Shown one piece after another: positions 31,539 through 40,292 of a stretch of DNA of 64,000 nt (position 1 is its first letter; each line of letters opens with the position of its first letter). Under the pieces are notes generated by a model. That model made no database searches. It was not told the origin of the DNA and saw only the letters and a list, made by a program, of their open reading frames with translations. This stretch comes from QHXW01 sp035280425 (lineage in GTDB: Bacteria > Acidobacteriota > Terriglobia > Bryobacterales > Bryobacteraceae), in the NCBI GenBank assembly GCA_035280425.1, contig DATEFW010000034.1, forward strand, positions 186,001 to 250,000, written 5' to 3'. Both the position numbers and the translations under genes were made by a program.

Positions 31539-32897
31539 ATGTCGCACTTAGAAGAGGCGATCAGCCGGTATAACAAGATCCTCGAGACGCCACCGCATCG
31601 GGACCTCTCGTGGGTTAAGTTGTTGCATGAGCGGATGGAGGCCGAGCGCCTGTCCGCCGGCGGCCGTCTGCTTTGCCCGTTCCTTCGCCCGAATTTCGTG
31701 ACACGGCGGCAATATGAATCGATGGTCAAGACCGGTGAAGCGCTGATCTCCGCCATCGAGCGGATGGAGCAGCTTGTTCTCTCGTCTCCGTCGCTGCTCG
31801 CCAAAATGCAGCTTCTGCCGGCGGAGAAGATGCTGGCTTCGGTGGATCCCGGCTATCACCTTTCGGAAGTGGCGGCGCGATTCGACCTGCACCTTTCGAA
31901 TGGAACGCTGCAAGTGATTCAGTACAATGCCGATTCGCCGGCGGGCATGGCCTGGTCTGAGGGACTTGCGGACGTTTTCTACGATTGTCCGCCCGTTAAG
32001 GAATTCCGCAAGCGTTACCACCTGACCCGCATGGGCAGCAAGAAGCAGTTTTTGGCTGCGCTGCTCAAGGCGTACAAGCAGTTCGGCGGAGAGCGGAAGC
32101 CCAATATTGCGATCCTCGAGTTCCGGACGCCTTTCGCGACTTCGTCGCCGGGCGAATACCAGTTGATTCGGGACTTCTTCCAAGAATCGGGTTATCCGAC
32201 CGAGATCGTCTCGCCGGACCAACTGGAGTATCGCAATGGAGTGCTGCGCAGCGGCAGCTTCGATATTCATCTGATCTACCGGCGCATCAGCGTGCAGGAA
32301 TTTTTGATGCGCTTCGATCTTTCGCATCCGCTGGTTCAGGCGTATCGAGACCACGCGGTCTGCCTGGTGAACAGCTTCCGCTCCGAAATGGCGCACAAGA
32401 AGGCGCTGTTCGGGCTGTTAACCGACGAAACGCTGACGGCGAAGTTCCCGGCCGCCGAGCGCAAGGCCATTCGCGACCATGTGCCCTGGACACGGCTGGT
32501 GGCTCCAGGGAAGACCAAGTATCACGGCCGCAAAATCGATCTGCTGGAATTCGTTTTGCAGAAGCGGGAAAAGCTGGTTCTCAAGCCGAATGACGATTAC
32601 AGCGATCAGCAGATTTTTGTCGGCTCCGAACTGGACCAGGCAGCCTGGGAGCGGGCGCTGCGCCAGGCACAGCGGGCGGCCTATGTGGTCCAGGAAAAAG
32701 TTGAGCCGGCGAAATCCGTCTTTCCCATGCTGAATTACGGGCAACTCGAGTATCGCGAGATGCAGGTGGATGTGCGCCCGCAGGCGTTCCTCGGCAAAGT
32801 CGCGGGCTGCTCGAGCTGGCTTTCGGCCGGTGCGCCGGGGTCTTATTCGTCCTACGGCGGACTTGCGCCGACGTTTATCCTCGATCAAAAAGATTGA
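31539..32897 (+). CDS. Circularly permuted ATP-grasp-like protein, unknown role
   Basis: A 452-residue protein from the ATG at 31539 (MSHLEEAISRYNKIL); the open frame upstream does not look coding. The C-terminal part, KLVLKPNDDYSDQQIFVG then QRAAYVVQEKVEP, matches the ATP-grasp beta-strand/loop that holds ATP. The N-terminal part (LSNGTLQVIQYNADSPAGM) recalls glutathionylspermidine-synthase/CP-ATP-grasp proteins, whose ATP-grasp halves are permuted. Such proteins ligate an amine to a carboxylate. No partner gene explains substrate. Followed convergently by a degenerate ABC gene. Confidence 0.7.
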   Translation: MSHLEEAISRYNKILETPPHRDLSWVKLLHERMEAERLSAGGRLLCPFLRPNFVTRRQYESMVKTGEALISAIERMEQLVLSSPSLLAKMQLLPAEKMLASVDPGYHLSEVAARFDLHLSNGTLQVIQYNADSPAGMAWSEGLADVFYDCPPVKEFRKRYHLTRMGSKKQFLAALLKAYKQFGGERKPNIAILEFRTPFATSSPGEYQLIRDFFQESGYPTEIVSPDQLEYRNGVLRSGSFDIHLIYRRISVQEFLMRFDLSHPLVQAYRDHAVCLVNSFRSEMAHKKALFGLLTDETLTAKFPAAERKAIRDHVPWTRLVAPGKTKYHGRKIDLLEFVLQKREKLVLKPNDDYSDQQIFVGSELDQAAWERALRQAQRAAYVVQEKVEPAKSVFPMLNYGQLEYREMQVDVRPQAFLGKVAGCSSWLSAGAPGSYSSYGGLAPTFILDQKD

Positions 32898-32912
32898 TTG
32901 CGCGGCTTGCGG

Positions 32913-33848
32913 TCAGATCCGCTCGATGCTGACGTGTGCGTGCAGGTTGGCGACGCCCGCGGTGTAACGCAGATCGGTGACGGAAAAGGCAATGGCGTCT
33001 TCCAGCCAGTCGTGCCAGACGCCGTTGGGATCATGGGAGGCGGCGGTCAGCGTGTACTCCTGCGGGCACAGATCGCAGCGGAACTGAAAATTGAGGCGGA
33101 GCGCATCGCCGGGCGAACACGGTCCGAACTTCAACCGCTCGAGCTCGGTGTTGGTTCCATAAACATTGAGTCCGATTCGCGTACGGATGAGGATGCCGAT
33201 GACCGGATCGCTCACGCTTTGCGTGTACCGCACCGAAACGCGCACTACTATCGTTTCCCCGCTGCGCAGAACACTGGTGGGCTTCCCGTCTTCGCCGGCG
33301 ATCTCGACGCCCAAAATCTGCGCTCGCCCGTCGCCGCGCCGTAGACTGGGCGTTAACGGCGTTTGAATGCTCTCGCCCCATTCGCGGACGCGCTGGCCGA
33401 CATGCGAGCGGTAAGCCTGGAGAGTTTCGGATGGATCTCCGCGTCCGGCAAGCTTGCCTTTATCCAACCACCAGATTTCGTCGGCGAGATCCAGCAGCAG
33501 TTCGTCGTCATGGGAAGTGAACAGGATGGTGGCACCGCCGCGCCGCATGCGGTCGAGGGCGGTCATGGCGCGCGCGCGGACCAGGCCGTCATGGACGGCG
33601 AGGGCATGATCGAGCAACAGCGTATCGACGGGAGCGAAATTCAGCGGGTCGCCCGGGCCGATCAAGCGCCGCTTTGAGCCAACCGCGACCGACCCGCCGC
33701 GCGGCGGCTCGACTCCGGCGGCCAGGCGCAGCAGCGTGCCGGCGCCCGAGCCATCTTCGCCGATAATGCCGATCGCCGCGCCATCCGGCGCCATGATTTC
33801 GAGCGCTTCGATGGGCGGACAAGTAACGTTGCGAAATTCAACAGCCAT
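32913..33848 (-). CDS. Degenerate ABC ATPase domain with Wzt-like C-terminal domain
   Basis: A 311-residue protein. It starts like an ABC ATPase, but the Walker A loop is GEDGSGAGTLL with Ala in place of the invariant Lys. The Q-loop and the LSGGQ signature are absent: the chain jumps from LNFAPVDTLLLDHAL to TILFTSHDDELLLDLADEIW, an H-loop region. From about 200 on is an all-beta domain (IVVRVSVRYTQSVSDPVIGI; GLNVYGTNTE), like the sugar-binding domain of Wzt/polysaccharide exporters. It is unlikely to hydrolyse ATP. No permease gene is adjacent; a carbohydrate-recognition or regulatory role is the best guess. Confidence 0.72.
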   Translation of the reverse strand: MAVEFRNVTCPPIEALEIMAPDGAAIGIIGEDGSGAGTLLRLAAGVEPPRGGSVAVGSKRRLIGPGDPLNFAPVDTLLLDHALAVHDGLVRARAMTALDRMRRGGATILFTSHDDELLLDLADEIWWLDKGKLAGRGDPSETLQAYRSHVGQRVREWGESIQTPLTPSLRRGDGRAQILGVEIAGEDGKPTSVLRSGETIVVRVSVRYTQSVSDPVIGILIRTRIGLNVYGTNTELERLKFGPCSPGDALRLNFQFRCDLCPQEYTLTAASHDPNGVWHDWLEDAIAFSVTDLRYTAGVANLHAHVSIERI

Positions 33849-33896
33849 CCCAGATAGGATAGTGCATCGAAGAATAATTGACCGTGAGAATCTTGT

Positions 33897-36800
33897 CTAC
33901 TGCACGACGATATTTGCGGCTTTCGAAGTCTTTCCGCCAATCGCGACGGTGATGGACTGCGTGCCCGCGCCGATGTTGGCCGGCACGGTGGCGTTGATCT
34001 GGTAGAGGCCGGCGAAGCCGGGCGCGAGTCCGCTGAAAGAAACGCCGGCCGATTGCCCGCCAATTTTCACGACGGGAGTCGTAGTGGTTTTGGCGAAAGG
34101 AGATCCGGGAGCCGGGTCGCCGGTTGCGGGCTGGTTGGACACCGGTCCGAGGCCGTTGGCATAAAGCTGCACGACCTGCCCGCGCTGAGCCGGGTGGTTT
34201 ACGCCGATTACCTTGTTATTGGAATCTAAAGCCGCGGCCATGCCGCCGTTGATCTCGAAGAAGGCAGGTGCGTAGTCGGAGAGCGGCAAGGTAACGACAT
34301 TGCCATTCGAAAAATCAATGGTCACTTTGACCTGGGCGGAACTTTGTCCCTGAAGCTCCCATGGCACCTGGACGTTGACCTGATTGGAGCTGACAAAAAT
34401 CAAGTGGCCCGGCACGCTGATGCCGGCCGCCGGCACGTCGAAGCTGACGTTGACGAAATTGATAGCCAGGGGAAGGATGGCCGTGTTGGTATAGCCGATC
34501 GAGTCGCTCAGGCCTGTCCCAAAGATACTGATGTACGATCCGGGGGCGACAGGATTGTTATCGAAACTGGCCCCGTTAACAATGCCGTTGGCGGCGATGG
34601 TGGGCACGAGGCGCGCTGTTCCGGAAAAGGTCGTGCTGAGGCCGCCGGCGGTCGCGGTGAAGGAGTAATCGCCGGGAGTCGAGCCGAGAACCGGGGTTGC
34701 GCCTGCGATGCCGTTGACATCGGTCTTGGTGTCGGGGCTCTGAAGAGTGCCGCCGCCTTTCGAGGCGAACGTCACGGGAGCGCCGGCGACGGGAACGCCG
34801 AAAGAATCCACCAGCTTGAATGAGATGAAACCGTCGGGGATGCCGGCGTTGACGGTTCCATCGAACACTGTGCCGGTCAGAGGAATGATGTTGGCCGCGG
34901 CCCCAGTGCCGACCAGGTAAAGATACGGCAGGCGCAGCGAAACACCTGTGGCCTGAACCGTGACAGCTCCGGAGTAGGAGCCGGCCACGGGCACGTTGCC
35001 CGCGAGCTTGACGTTGATGGAGCTCGATGCGCCGGCGGCGAGGGAAAGATTCGGCTGATCGACGGTAAGTGTTGCGCCGCCATTTTGGTTGTTGGTTACG
35101 GCAATCGCCAGGTTGACGGTGCTTGTGCCGCGGTTATTGATCTGAAGCTGGATGGACTTGGGCAGCGATCCGGATTTAACGACACCGAATGAGAGAGTGG
35201 CGGGCACTGCTGTCACGGTGGCGGCAACCGCGGCGCCGGCATCGAGCTTTCCGCCGCCAAGCGATTGGACATCGACGGCGTTCCCGGAGTCATCGGTTGT
35301 TACGTCCTGGGCAGCGGTGTCGACCAGGGCGGATTTGACGTCGGCTCCGGTGAAATTGGGATGCGCCTGCTTGACCATGGCGGCGGCGCCGGAAATCATG
35401 GGGGTCGCGAAACTGGTGCCGTCGGCTGAGCCGTAGCGGTTCGCGCTATACACGTCGCCTAGCGGATCATAGTTCTCGGCGGCCATATAGACGCTGGTAC
35501 CGACGGCGAGCAGATCGGGCTTGATGCCGGCGTCTCCAATGGCTGGTCCGCGCGAGGAAAATCCGGCAAGCTGGTTGCCGAAGCTGGTGACGTCCTGCTC
35601 TTCGGCGGCGCCGTCAATGGTAACCGAATGGCCCGGATGTGCATCGGCATAGCTTTTGAGGGCGACGCCGGCGGTGTTGGAAATCATCACGACCGGAATG
35701 TCGAACGATGAGAGCCCGCCGGGTGAAATCAATGCCGATTGGTCCGCCATATAGAGGATCACGCCTACAGCGCCGGCGTCCAGCGCATTGCCGACCTTCA
35801 CCGCGAAAGTGCAGGCCGGATTGGTAGCCGGACCGCGCTCGATGAGGGCGATGGAAGCCACGAGCGAGGCCGCCGGGAGCGCCGTGCAGGCAAAACCGTC
35901 GTTGCCAATCTTGGCGACGTCGACCAACCGGTCAGTCACAGCGCCGACAGGCAAGAATGCGTCGCCCGAGTCGGTGGCGATATTTTGCAGGTTTCCGGGC
36001 CCTCCGGGAACGCTTACTGTCTCAGAAAAGGAGTGGGAGTTGGTGATGGCGCCTACCGCGATCACCGATGGCGCATTACCCGGCGAGGAAATGTCGTTCC
36101 ACGTGGGATACTGGTTGCCATCCTGGCCTTCATTACCGGCTGCCACTACTGCGATCAAACCCTGCTGGGCGGCTTTCTCGAATGCCTGCGCGAGCGGGTC
36201 GCAAGCGACGCCGGCGGGATTTCCGCAAATGGCGCCGGTATCGAGCGCGCCGGTGAATGCCGGACCTCCGGAGGAAAGTGAGACGACATCCATGTGATCT
36301 TTGGTCCAGGCGTCTTCGAGCGCCTGGATGATGACGTCGTCGGTCGCGCCGTCGTTGACTTCGGGGGAGCCGTAGATTTTGTAGTTGCCGAGATAGGCTT
36401 TGGGCGCCATGCCGGTGATGGATACGACGCCGGAATTGGTGTTGCCTGCGGCGCACATGGCGACGGCCGTGCCGTGACCGCTGCGGTCGCGCGCGGAGTA
36501 ATCGTCAGGACGCGAATCGGCGGCGGGATTGGGCGCGCTGCCGGCCGCGAGCTGGCGAACGTAGCTGCGGGCGACAATCACCTTGTTATTCGTGAAAGCA
36601 CAATCGTTGCCGCTGCAAATGGGATAGCCGGCAGGCATTGGAAGCGACGGATCTTGAAACCCGGGATGCGTCTGATCGATGCCGCTGTCCAGAATCGCGA
36701 TCTTGATCCCCTTGCCGGCATTCTGCGGGCCGCCAAGCTTGTTCCAGGCGGCCGGCGCATTCAAGAGCTGCGTAGCGCGGTTGAGACTCGGGTAACGGCG

Positions 36801-37160
36801 TCGCAACGGAACGACGGCTTTTACGCCGGGAATGCTCTTCAATTCGTTCACGCGATCCTTCGAAGCAGCGACGAAGACGGCATTCAGCAGGTTGGTGACC
36901 GAGCCAGTTACTTGAACTTTTCTGGAAGCCAACTCGCTTTTGATTTCCGCCTGTCTGACCTCAATCTGCCGGCGATAGTCTCTCGCTTCAGCGGGCTCGA
37001 CCGCAGCGTGAGACGGGAATTTGGATGAAACCGGAGCATCGTCGAGGATCAGCGCGTATCGGTTGGAAGCGAGCTGCGCAAATCCGGGCGTCAAAGTGCC
37101 GGTTAACAGGAAGAGTAAATAAGACCAGTTAAGAAGTGTATTTCCGCGCCAGCGAAACAT
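33897..37160 (-). CDS. Secreted subtilisin-like (S8) serine protease
   Basis: About 1087 residues from the ATG at 37160 (MFRWRGNTLLNWSYLLFLLT, a signal peptide); a TTG at 37199 is an alternative. Catalytic triad: Asp in IAILDSGIDQTHPGF, His in GHGTAVAMCAAG, Ser in GTSFATPMISGAAAM. A PA domain appears to be inserted between His and Ser (VGNALDAGAVGVILYMAD). An I9-like propeptide (KSIPGVKAVVPLRRRYP) lies before it. The C-terminus has Ig-like domains and the TIGR03437 unit (IVNGASFDNNPVAPGSYISI). Extracellular protein degradation is expected. Confidence 0.93.
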   Translation of the reverse strand: MFRWRGNTLLNWSYLLFLLTGTLTPGFAQLASNRYALILDDAPVSSKFPSHAAVEPAEARDYRRQIEVRQAEIKSELASRKVQVTGSVTNLLNAVFVAASKDRVNELKSIPGVKAVVPLRRRYPSLNRATQLLNAPAAWNKLGGPQNAGKGIKIAILDSGIDQTHPGFQDPSLPMPAGYPICSGNDCAFTNNKVIVARSYVRQLAAGSAPNPAADSRPDDYSARDRSGHGTAVAMCAAGNTNSGVVSITGMAPKAYLGNYKIYGSPEVNDGATDDVIIQALEDAWTKDHMDVVSLSSGGPAFTGALDTGAICGNPAGVACDPLAQAFEKAAQQGLIAVVAAGNEGQDGNQYPTWNDISSPGNAPSVIAVGAITNSHSFSETVSVPGGPGNLQNIATDSGDAFLPVGAVTDRLVDVAKIGNDGFACTALPAASLVASIALIERGPATNPACTFAVKVGNALDAGAVGVILYMADQSALISPGGLSSFDIPVVMISNTAGVALKSYADAHPGHSVTIDGAAEEQDVTSFGNQLAGFSSRGPAIGDAGIKPDLLAVGTSVYMAAENYDPLGDVYSANRYGSADGTSFATPMISGAAAMVKQAHPNFTGADVKSALVDTAAQDVTTDDSGNAVDVQSLGGGKLDAGAAVAATVTAVPATLSFGVVKSGSLPKSIQLQINNRGTSTVNLAIAVTNNQNGGATLTVDQPNLSLAAGASSSINVKLAGNVPVAGSYSGAVTVQATGVSLRLPYLYLVGTGAAANIIPLTGTVFDGTVNAGIPDGFISFKLVDSFGVPVAGAPVTFASKGGGTLQSPDTKTDVNGIAGATPVLGSTPGDYSFTATAGGLSTTFSGTARLVPTIAANGIVNGASFDNNPVAPGSYISIFGTGLSDSIGYTNTAILPLAINFVNVSFDVPAAGISVPGHLIFVSSNQVNVQVPWELQGQSSAQVKVTIDFSNGNVVTLPLSDYAPAFFEINGGMAAALDSNNKVIGVNHPAQRGQVVQLYANGLGPVSNQPATGDPAPGSPFAKTTTTPVVKIGGQSAGVSFSGLAPGFAGLYQINATVPANIGAGTQSITVAIGGKTSKAANIVVQ

Positions 37161-37186
37161 GATGTTCAAGACGATAGAACCGTTCT

Positions 37187-37206
37187 GCAGGTTTCTCAAA
37201 ACCTGC
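37187..37206. repeat. Inverted repeat near the protease start
   Basis: GCAGGTTT and AAACCTGC are perfect 8-bp arms around CTCA. It lies 27 bases upstream of the protease ATG at 37160. It could act as a repressor site or as an mRNA hairpin over the alternative TTG start at 37199. Confidence 0.4.
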
Positions 37207-37330
37207 GTAGATATAGTGCGGGCGCGGAGACCTTCTCCAAACTATACTACCGACAGCGTGGAAGCACCACGCAAAAGCAGCTGGTTTGGAGTCATAGATC
37301 ACGGTTCCGATTTTTAGAGGTAAATAACCG

Positions 37331-38749
37331 CTAAAAACCGTAGCGCTCCGGGTGGCGCGCGATGATCATGACGGCGATCACTTTGGGGACATATTCGCGG
37401 GTTTCGGGCGGCACGGCGCGGATACGATACAGATACCAGAAATTGCGCTGCTTGATCGGATCGCTGACTTTTCTTACCGCGGCTTTCACTTTTGCCGGGC
37501 CAAGATTATATGCCGCAAGCGCGAGCATCACCGAGCTGCCGGCACCGAAATCCAGGATCAGGTCGCGGATATATTTGCAGGCTGCGCGCGTGGATTTGGT
37601 GGCATCCAGACGCTCATCCACATTGTCGTTTATCTTGAGGCCGTACTGGCGCGCGGTAGCCGGCGTGAATTGCCAGAATCCGGCTGCTCCCGCAGGACTG
37701 GTGCTGCTGCCGGTTAATGCACTCTCGACCAGCGGGATGTAAGCGAGGTCGGGCGGCAAATTATTCTGTCGAAAAATCTGGCGCATCAGATCCATGTCGC
37801 GGCTGGCCTTGCCCAGAGCGCGCAACATGTTGGGGCGGTCCGGCCCCTGATATTGCTGGATGAACCGCTTTACTTCGGCGAGGAATTCCGGCGGGATGCT
37901 GTAGGTTTCGGCGCCGAATTCCGCCATGAGCGAGCGGATCTCTTTCTGCACGGGATCTTCGCGCTCGAACGATCCCACGCGGTAGAGAACGTTCCGTTCA
38001 ACCGCCTGCGCCTGATCTTCATACTGGCCGAGTTGGTCGATAAGCTGGTCGGCTTCGGCGGGATTCGAGCTGGAGCGCGCGATCAAACCTTCGAGGCGCT
38101 GAATCTGGGCGTCGTATTTATTCTTGCCCGCCTTCAGCCCGTTGATTTTCCAATAACCGTACCCGCTCACCGCGGCCAGCGCCAGAATGAGCGCGCCGAT
38201 TACGACTTTGAATTTGCGGCTGGTGCGGTGCAGGGCCTTATCGAGCATCTGGCGCATGATGACGACGGTCGAATCGCCGATGCCGGCACGGCGTGCTGCG
38301 CGAGCGCGCTCGATGGCTTCCGAGAGCAGGTCCTCATGCTGGCGGCTTGACGGAGTTTCGGCGGCGTCTTTATCCGAGACTGGGGCGACCATGGTTTGAC
38401 CGGAGAGGGTCTGATCCAGCTTGTCTAATGGCGAGTCGTCAATGACAAAGCTGAATTCGGGACCATCCGCGCCAAGGCGGAGCGAGCAGGGAGCGACCAG
38501 GGCGGCCTCGGCGACGCGCTCTCCGTTCAGGAAAGTGCCGTTGGTGCTGTTGAGATCGCGGACATGATAAGCGTCGCCTTGTCTGGAGATTTCCAGGTGG
38601 TGTGCGGACACAATGGCTGCGTCGGTGAGGACGATGTCGTTTTCCGAACTTCGACCCACGCGCGTCAGGCCGACCTGGATCAGATGCCGCTTGCCGGCCA
38701 GCATGCCCGACTTACGCACCAGCCACGCGTTCAGCTTAGCCTCTTCCAC
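37331..38749 (-). CDS. FHA - transmembrane - lytic transglycosylase fusion
   Basis: A 472-residue protein starting at the GTG at 38749 (VEEAKLNAWLVRKSG); the frame is open to 39001 but those residues look non-coding. FHA domain about 15-115: VGRSSENDIVL, then a Ser/His pair and NSTNGTFLNG. One transmembrane helix near 185-205 (FKVVIGALILALAAVSGYGY). SLT domain at about 315-440 with catalytic Glu in PLVESALTG and GAAGFWQFTPATARQYGL, then AYNLGPAKVK. So a cytoplasmic phosphopeptide reader is tied to a periplasmic peptidoglycan cleaver. The Ser/Thr kinase at 28606 could be the writer. Confidence 0.85.
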   Translation of the reverse strand: MEEAKLNAWLVRKSGMLAGKRHLIQVGLTRVGRSSENDIVLTDAAIVSAHHLEISRQGDAYHVRDLNSTNGTFLNGERVAEAALVAPCSLRLGADGPEFSFVIDDSPLDKLDQTLSGQTMVAPVSDKDAAETPSSRQHEDLLSEAIERARAARRAGIGDSTVVIMRQMLDKALHRTSRKFKVVIGALILALAAVSGYGYWKINGLKAGKNKYDAQIQRLEGLIARSSSNPAEADQLIDQLGQYEDQAQAVERNVLYRVGSFEREDPVQKEIRSLMAEFGAETYSIPPEFLAEVKRFIQQYQGPDRPNMLRALGKASRDMDLMRQIFRQNNLPPDLAYIPLVESALTGSSTSPAGAAGFWQFTPATARQYGLKINDNVDERLDATKSTRAACKYIRDLILDFGAGSSVMLALAAYNLGPAKVKAAVRKVSDPIKQRNFWYLYRIRAVPPETREYVPKVIAVMIIARHPERYGF

Positions 38750-38796
38750 CGAAACGAAATATAGCAGACCGGCGCCGGGCTGCGGGCTGGAGCTGG

Positions 38797-38990
38797 TTAT
38801 GCGGCTTGGGGCGGAAAGGGCAACGGGGCCCCTTCGAGCAGTTGATCCAGATGATGGCGCAGATGTGCGATGTAGTCGGTTACCAGAAACCCCAAATCGA
38901 CATTCCCGGACAGCGATCTTCATCCACCTGGAGCAACCGCCGCCCCGCGGCATCGAGAGTTTTTTCCAACTCCTCAGCGGCGGACTGCAT
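38797..38990 (-). pseudogene. Frameshifted small gene, DinB-like end
   Basis: From ATG 38990 one frame reads MQSAAEELEKTLDAAGRRLL and QVDED, then goes out of register and stops. A -1 shift continues as GFLVTDYIAHLRHHLDQLL with stop TAA at 38797-38799. Both halves look like genuine protein, and HLRHHL recalls DinB C-termini. A single-base lesion, or less likely programmed shifting, joins them. Start position uncertain. Confidence 0.4.
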
Positions 38991-39018
38991 GTCGAGATCA
39001 TATCGTACAGCCACCCCC

Positions 39019-39051
39019 TTGACTTGGATTACTTTTTTCACTAGGTATATA
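39019..39051 (+). promoter_or_regulatory. Putative promoter of the small membrane protein gene
   Basis: TTGACT (39019-39024) is followed by AT-rich sequence and TATATA at 39046-39051. The spacer is 21 bases, longer than ideal; TAGGTA at 17 bases is an alternative. AGAGGAGG ribosome site follows before the ATG at 39075. Confidence 0.35.
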
Positions 39052-39074
39052 TCCCAGTAGAGGAGGAAACCCTT

Positions 39075-39377
39075 ATGTTCTCCGGTGTTTCTCCGATGAT
39101 GTTGTGGATGCTGGTCGCGTGGGGCGCCGTGACCGTCGTCTTTGTGATCCTCATGATCTACCGCTCCCTGTTCTCGCTGCGTGAAGACGATCAATTATTT
39201 CTCAACCCGGGTGAGTCGCTGCTGGAATCCGAACAACAGGAAATCCGGCACCGCCTCAGCCGGATTACACCGTACACCAAGGGATTCGGGTTCGCATCGG
39301 TTGGGATGGCGGTGGTTATCGCGGGCTTTTGGGTGTATCAGGCGATTGCGCAGTTTAACGGGACGGCCGCCCCGTAG
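39075..39377 (+). CDS. Small two-helix membrane protein, unknown
   Basis: A 100-residue protein with transmembrane helices at about 8-30 (MMLWMLVAWGAVTVVFVILM) and about 73-92 (FASVGMAVVIAGFWVYQAIA) joined by a charged cytoplasmic loop (LREDDQLFLNPGESLLESEQ). Ribosome site AGAGGAGG lies before the ATG. No family recalled. It may be transcribed on its own promoter (39019-39051). Confidence 0.75.
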   Translation: MFSGVSPMMLWMLVAWGAVTVVFVILMIYRSLFSLREDDQLFLNPGESLLESEQQEIRHRLSRITPYTKGFGFASVGMAVVIAGFWVYQAIAQFNGTAAP

Positions 39378-39425
39378 AATGCGCACAGCGCTCCGGGTTA
39401 ACCGGCCGGCCTGCGGGATGGGCCG

Positions 39426-40292
39426 GTGAGGTTGCGCTGCGCGCTGTTGTTCCTGCTGGCCGGGCCCGCGATTTCTCAGTCCCTACGCGTTGTCTCGGAG
39501 TTCCAGCGCTTCGATCCGTTCGGCCAGGTAGTGGCGGTGGACCGCACGGCTCATCCGCGCGAGGTTCTTTCTCCGGCCCTGGCGCGCAACGCATTTGCGT
39601 CTTTTCACATTGCGGTGACCGTGCCCGAGCGTGCGCCATTTTTTCTTTTTGTCCAGACGAACCCGCCGGATGCGTTTCAGATTTCGCTTTACGAAGAGTT
39701 GTACGTCAAAACCAGCGGGGGCTGGATTCCGGATCCGCTAGAGCCGGTGAAGCTGCCGGTCCTGGGCAGCCTGCCGTATCTGCCTTCGCCCATTCCGGGG
39801 CAGAAAACGTTGTGTTACTGGATGGATCTTTGGGTGCCGGCTGATACGCCCGTGCGGCGCGTGCGCGTCGAGGTGCTGCTGAAGATCGGCCGCGGGTGGG
39901 TAATGTACCCGATGGAAGTGCGGGTCATGCCGGTGGTGGCGCCGGACGTGGCGGAGCATCATGGAGCGCTCCCGCCCGTTTCGGCCCGGGCCGACGCGTC
40001 GGTGTATGGGCCGGTTCGCAATTTCATTTGCAACGCGCGGGAGGCCGGGCGCGAGGAGCGGTTAACGGTGCGCCGGCTGATTCATCGTAATGCACTCCAG
40101 GACATGGCTCTGGCGCATTCGCTCGCAGGAGCGCACGACGCCAGCTTTCGCAACGAACTGCTCCAACGTGCAGGCGGGCGCGATCGTGAAGCCTGGTGTA
40201 AGTCACCGCTGGTCTTGGCCGAGCAGCCGGCGGAGTGGTATCTGCACGTGCGCGACTGGCTTTACCGAATGCGCGGTTCGGGGCCGAGATGA
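39426..40292 (+). CDS. Secreted protein of unknown function
   Basis: A 288-residue protein with a signal peptide (MRLRCALLFLLAGPAISQ). The first 180 residues are beta-rich (FASFHIAVTVPERAPFFLFV; TLCYWMDLWVPADTPVRRVR), like an envelope-chaperone or carbohydrate-binding sandwich. The last 90 residues are helical (VRRLIHRNALQDMALAHSLA). ATG of the next gene overlaps its stop (ATGA), so the two are translated together. No known function. Confidence 0.72.
   Translation: MRLRCALLFLLAGPAISQSLRVVSEFQRFDPFGQVVAVDRTAHPREVLSPALARNAFASFHIAVTVPERAPFFLFVQTNPPDAFQISLYEELYVKTSGGWIPDPLEPVKLPVLGSLPYLPSPIPGQKTLCYWMDLWVPADTPVRRVRVEVLLKIGRGWVMYPMEVRVMPVVAPDVAEHHGALPPVSARADASVYGPVRNFICNAREAGREERLTVRRLIHRNALQDMALAHSLAGAHDASFRNELLQRAGGRDREAWCKSPLVLAEQPAEWYLHVRDWLYRMRGSGPR

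Noticed and set aside
38749..39001. N-terminal extension of the FHA-SLT protein to 39001
   Set aside because: The added residues are low in structure and overlap a better-looking small gene in another frame.
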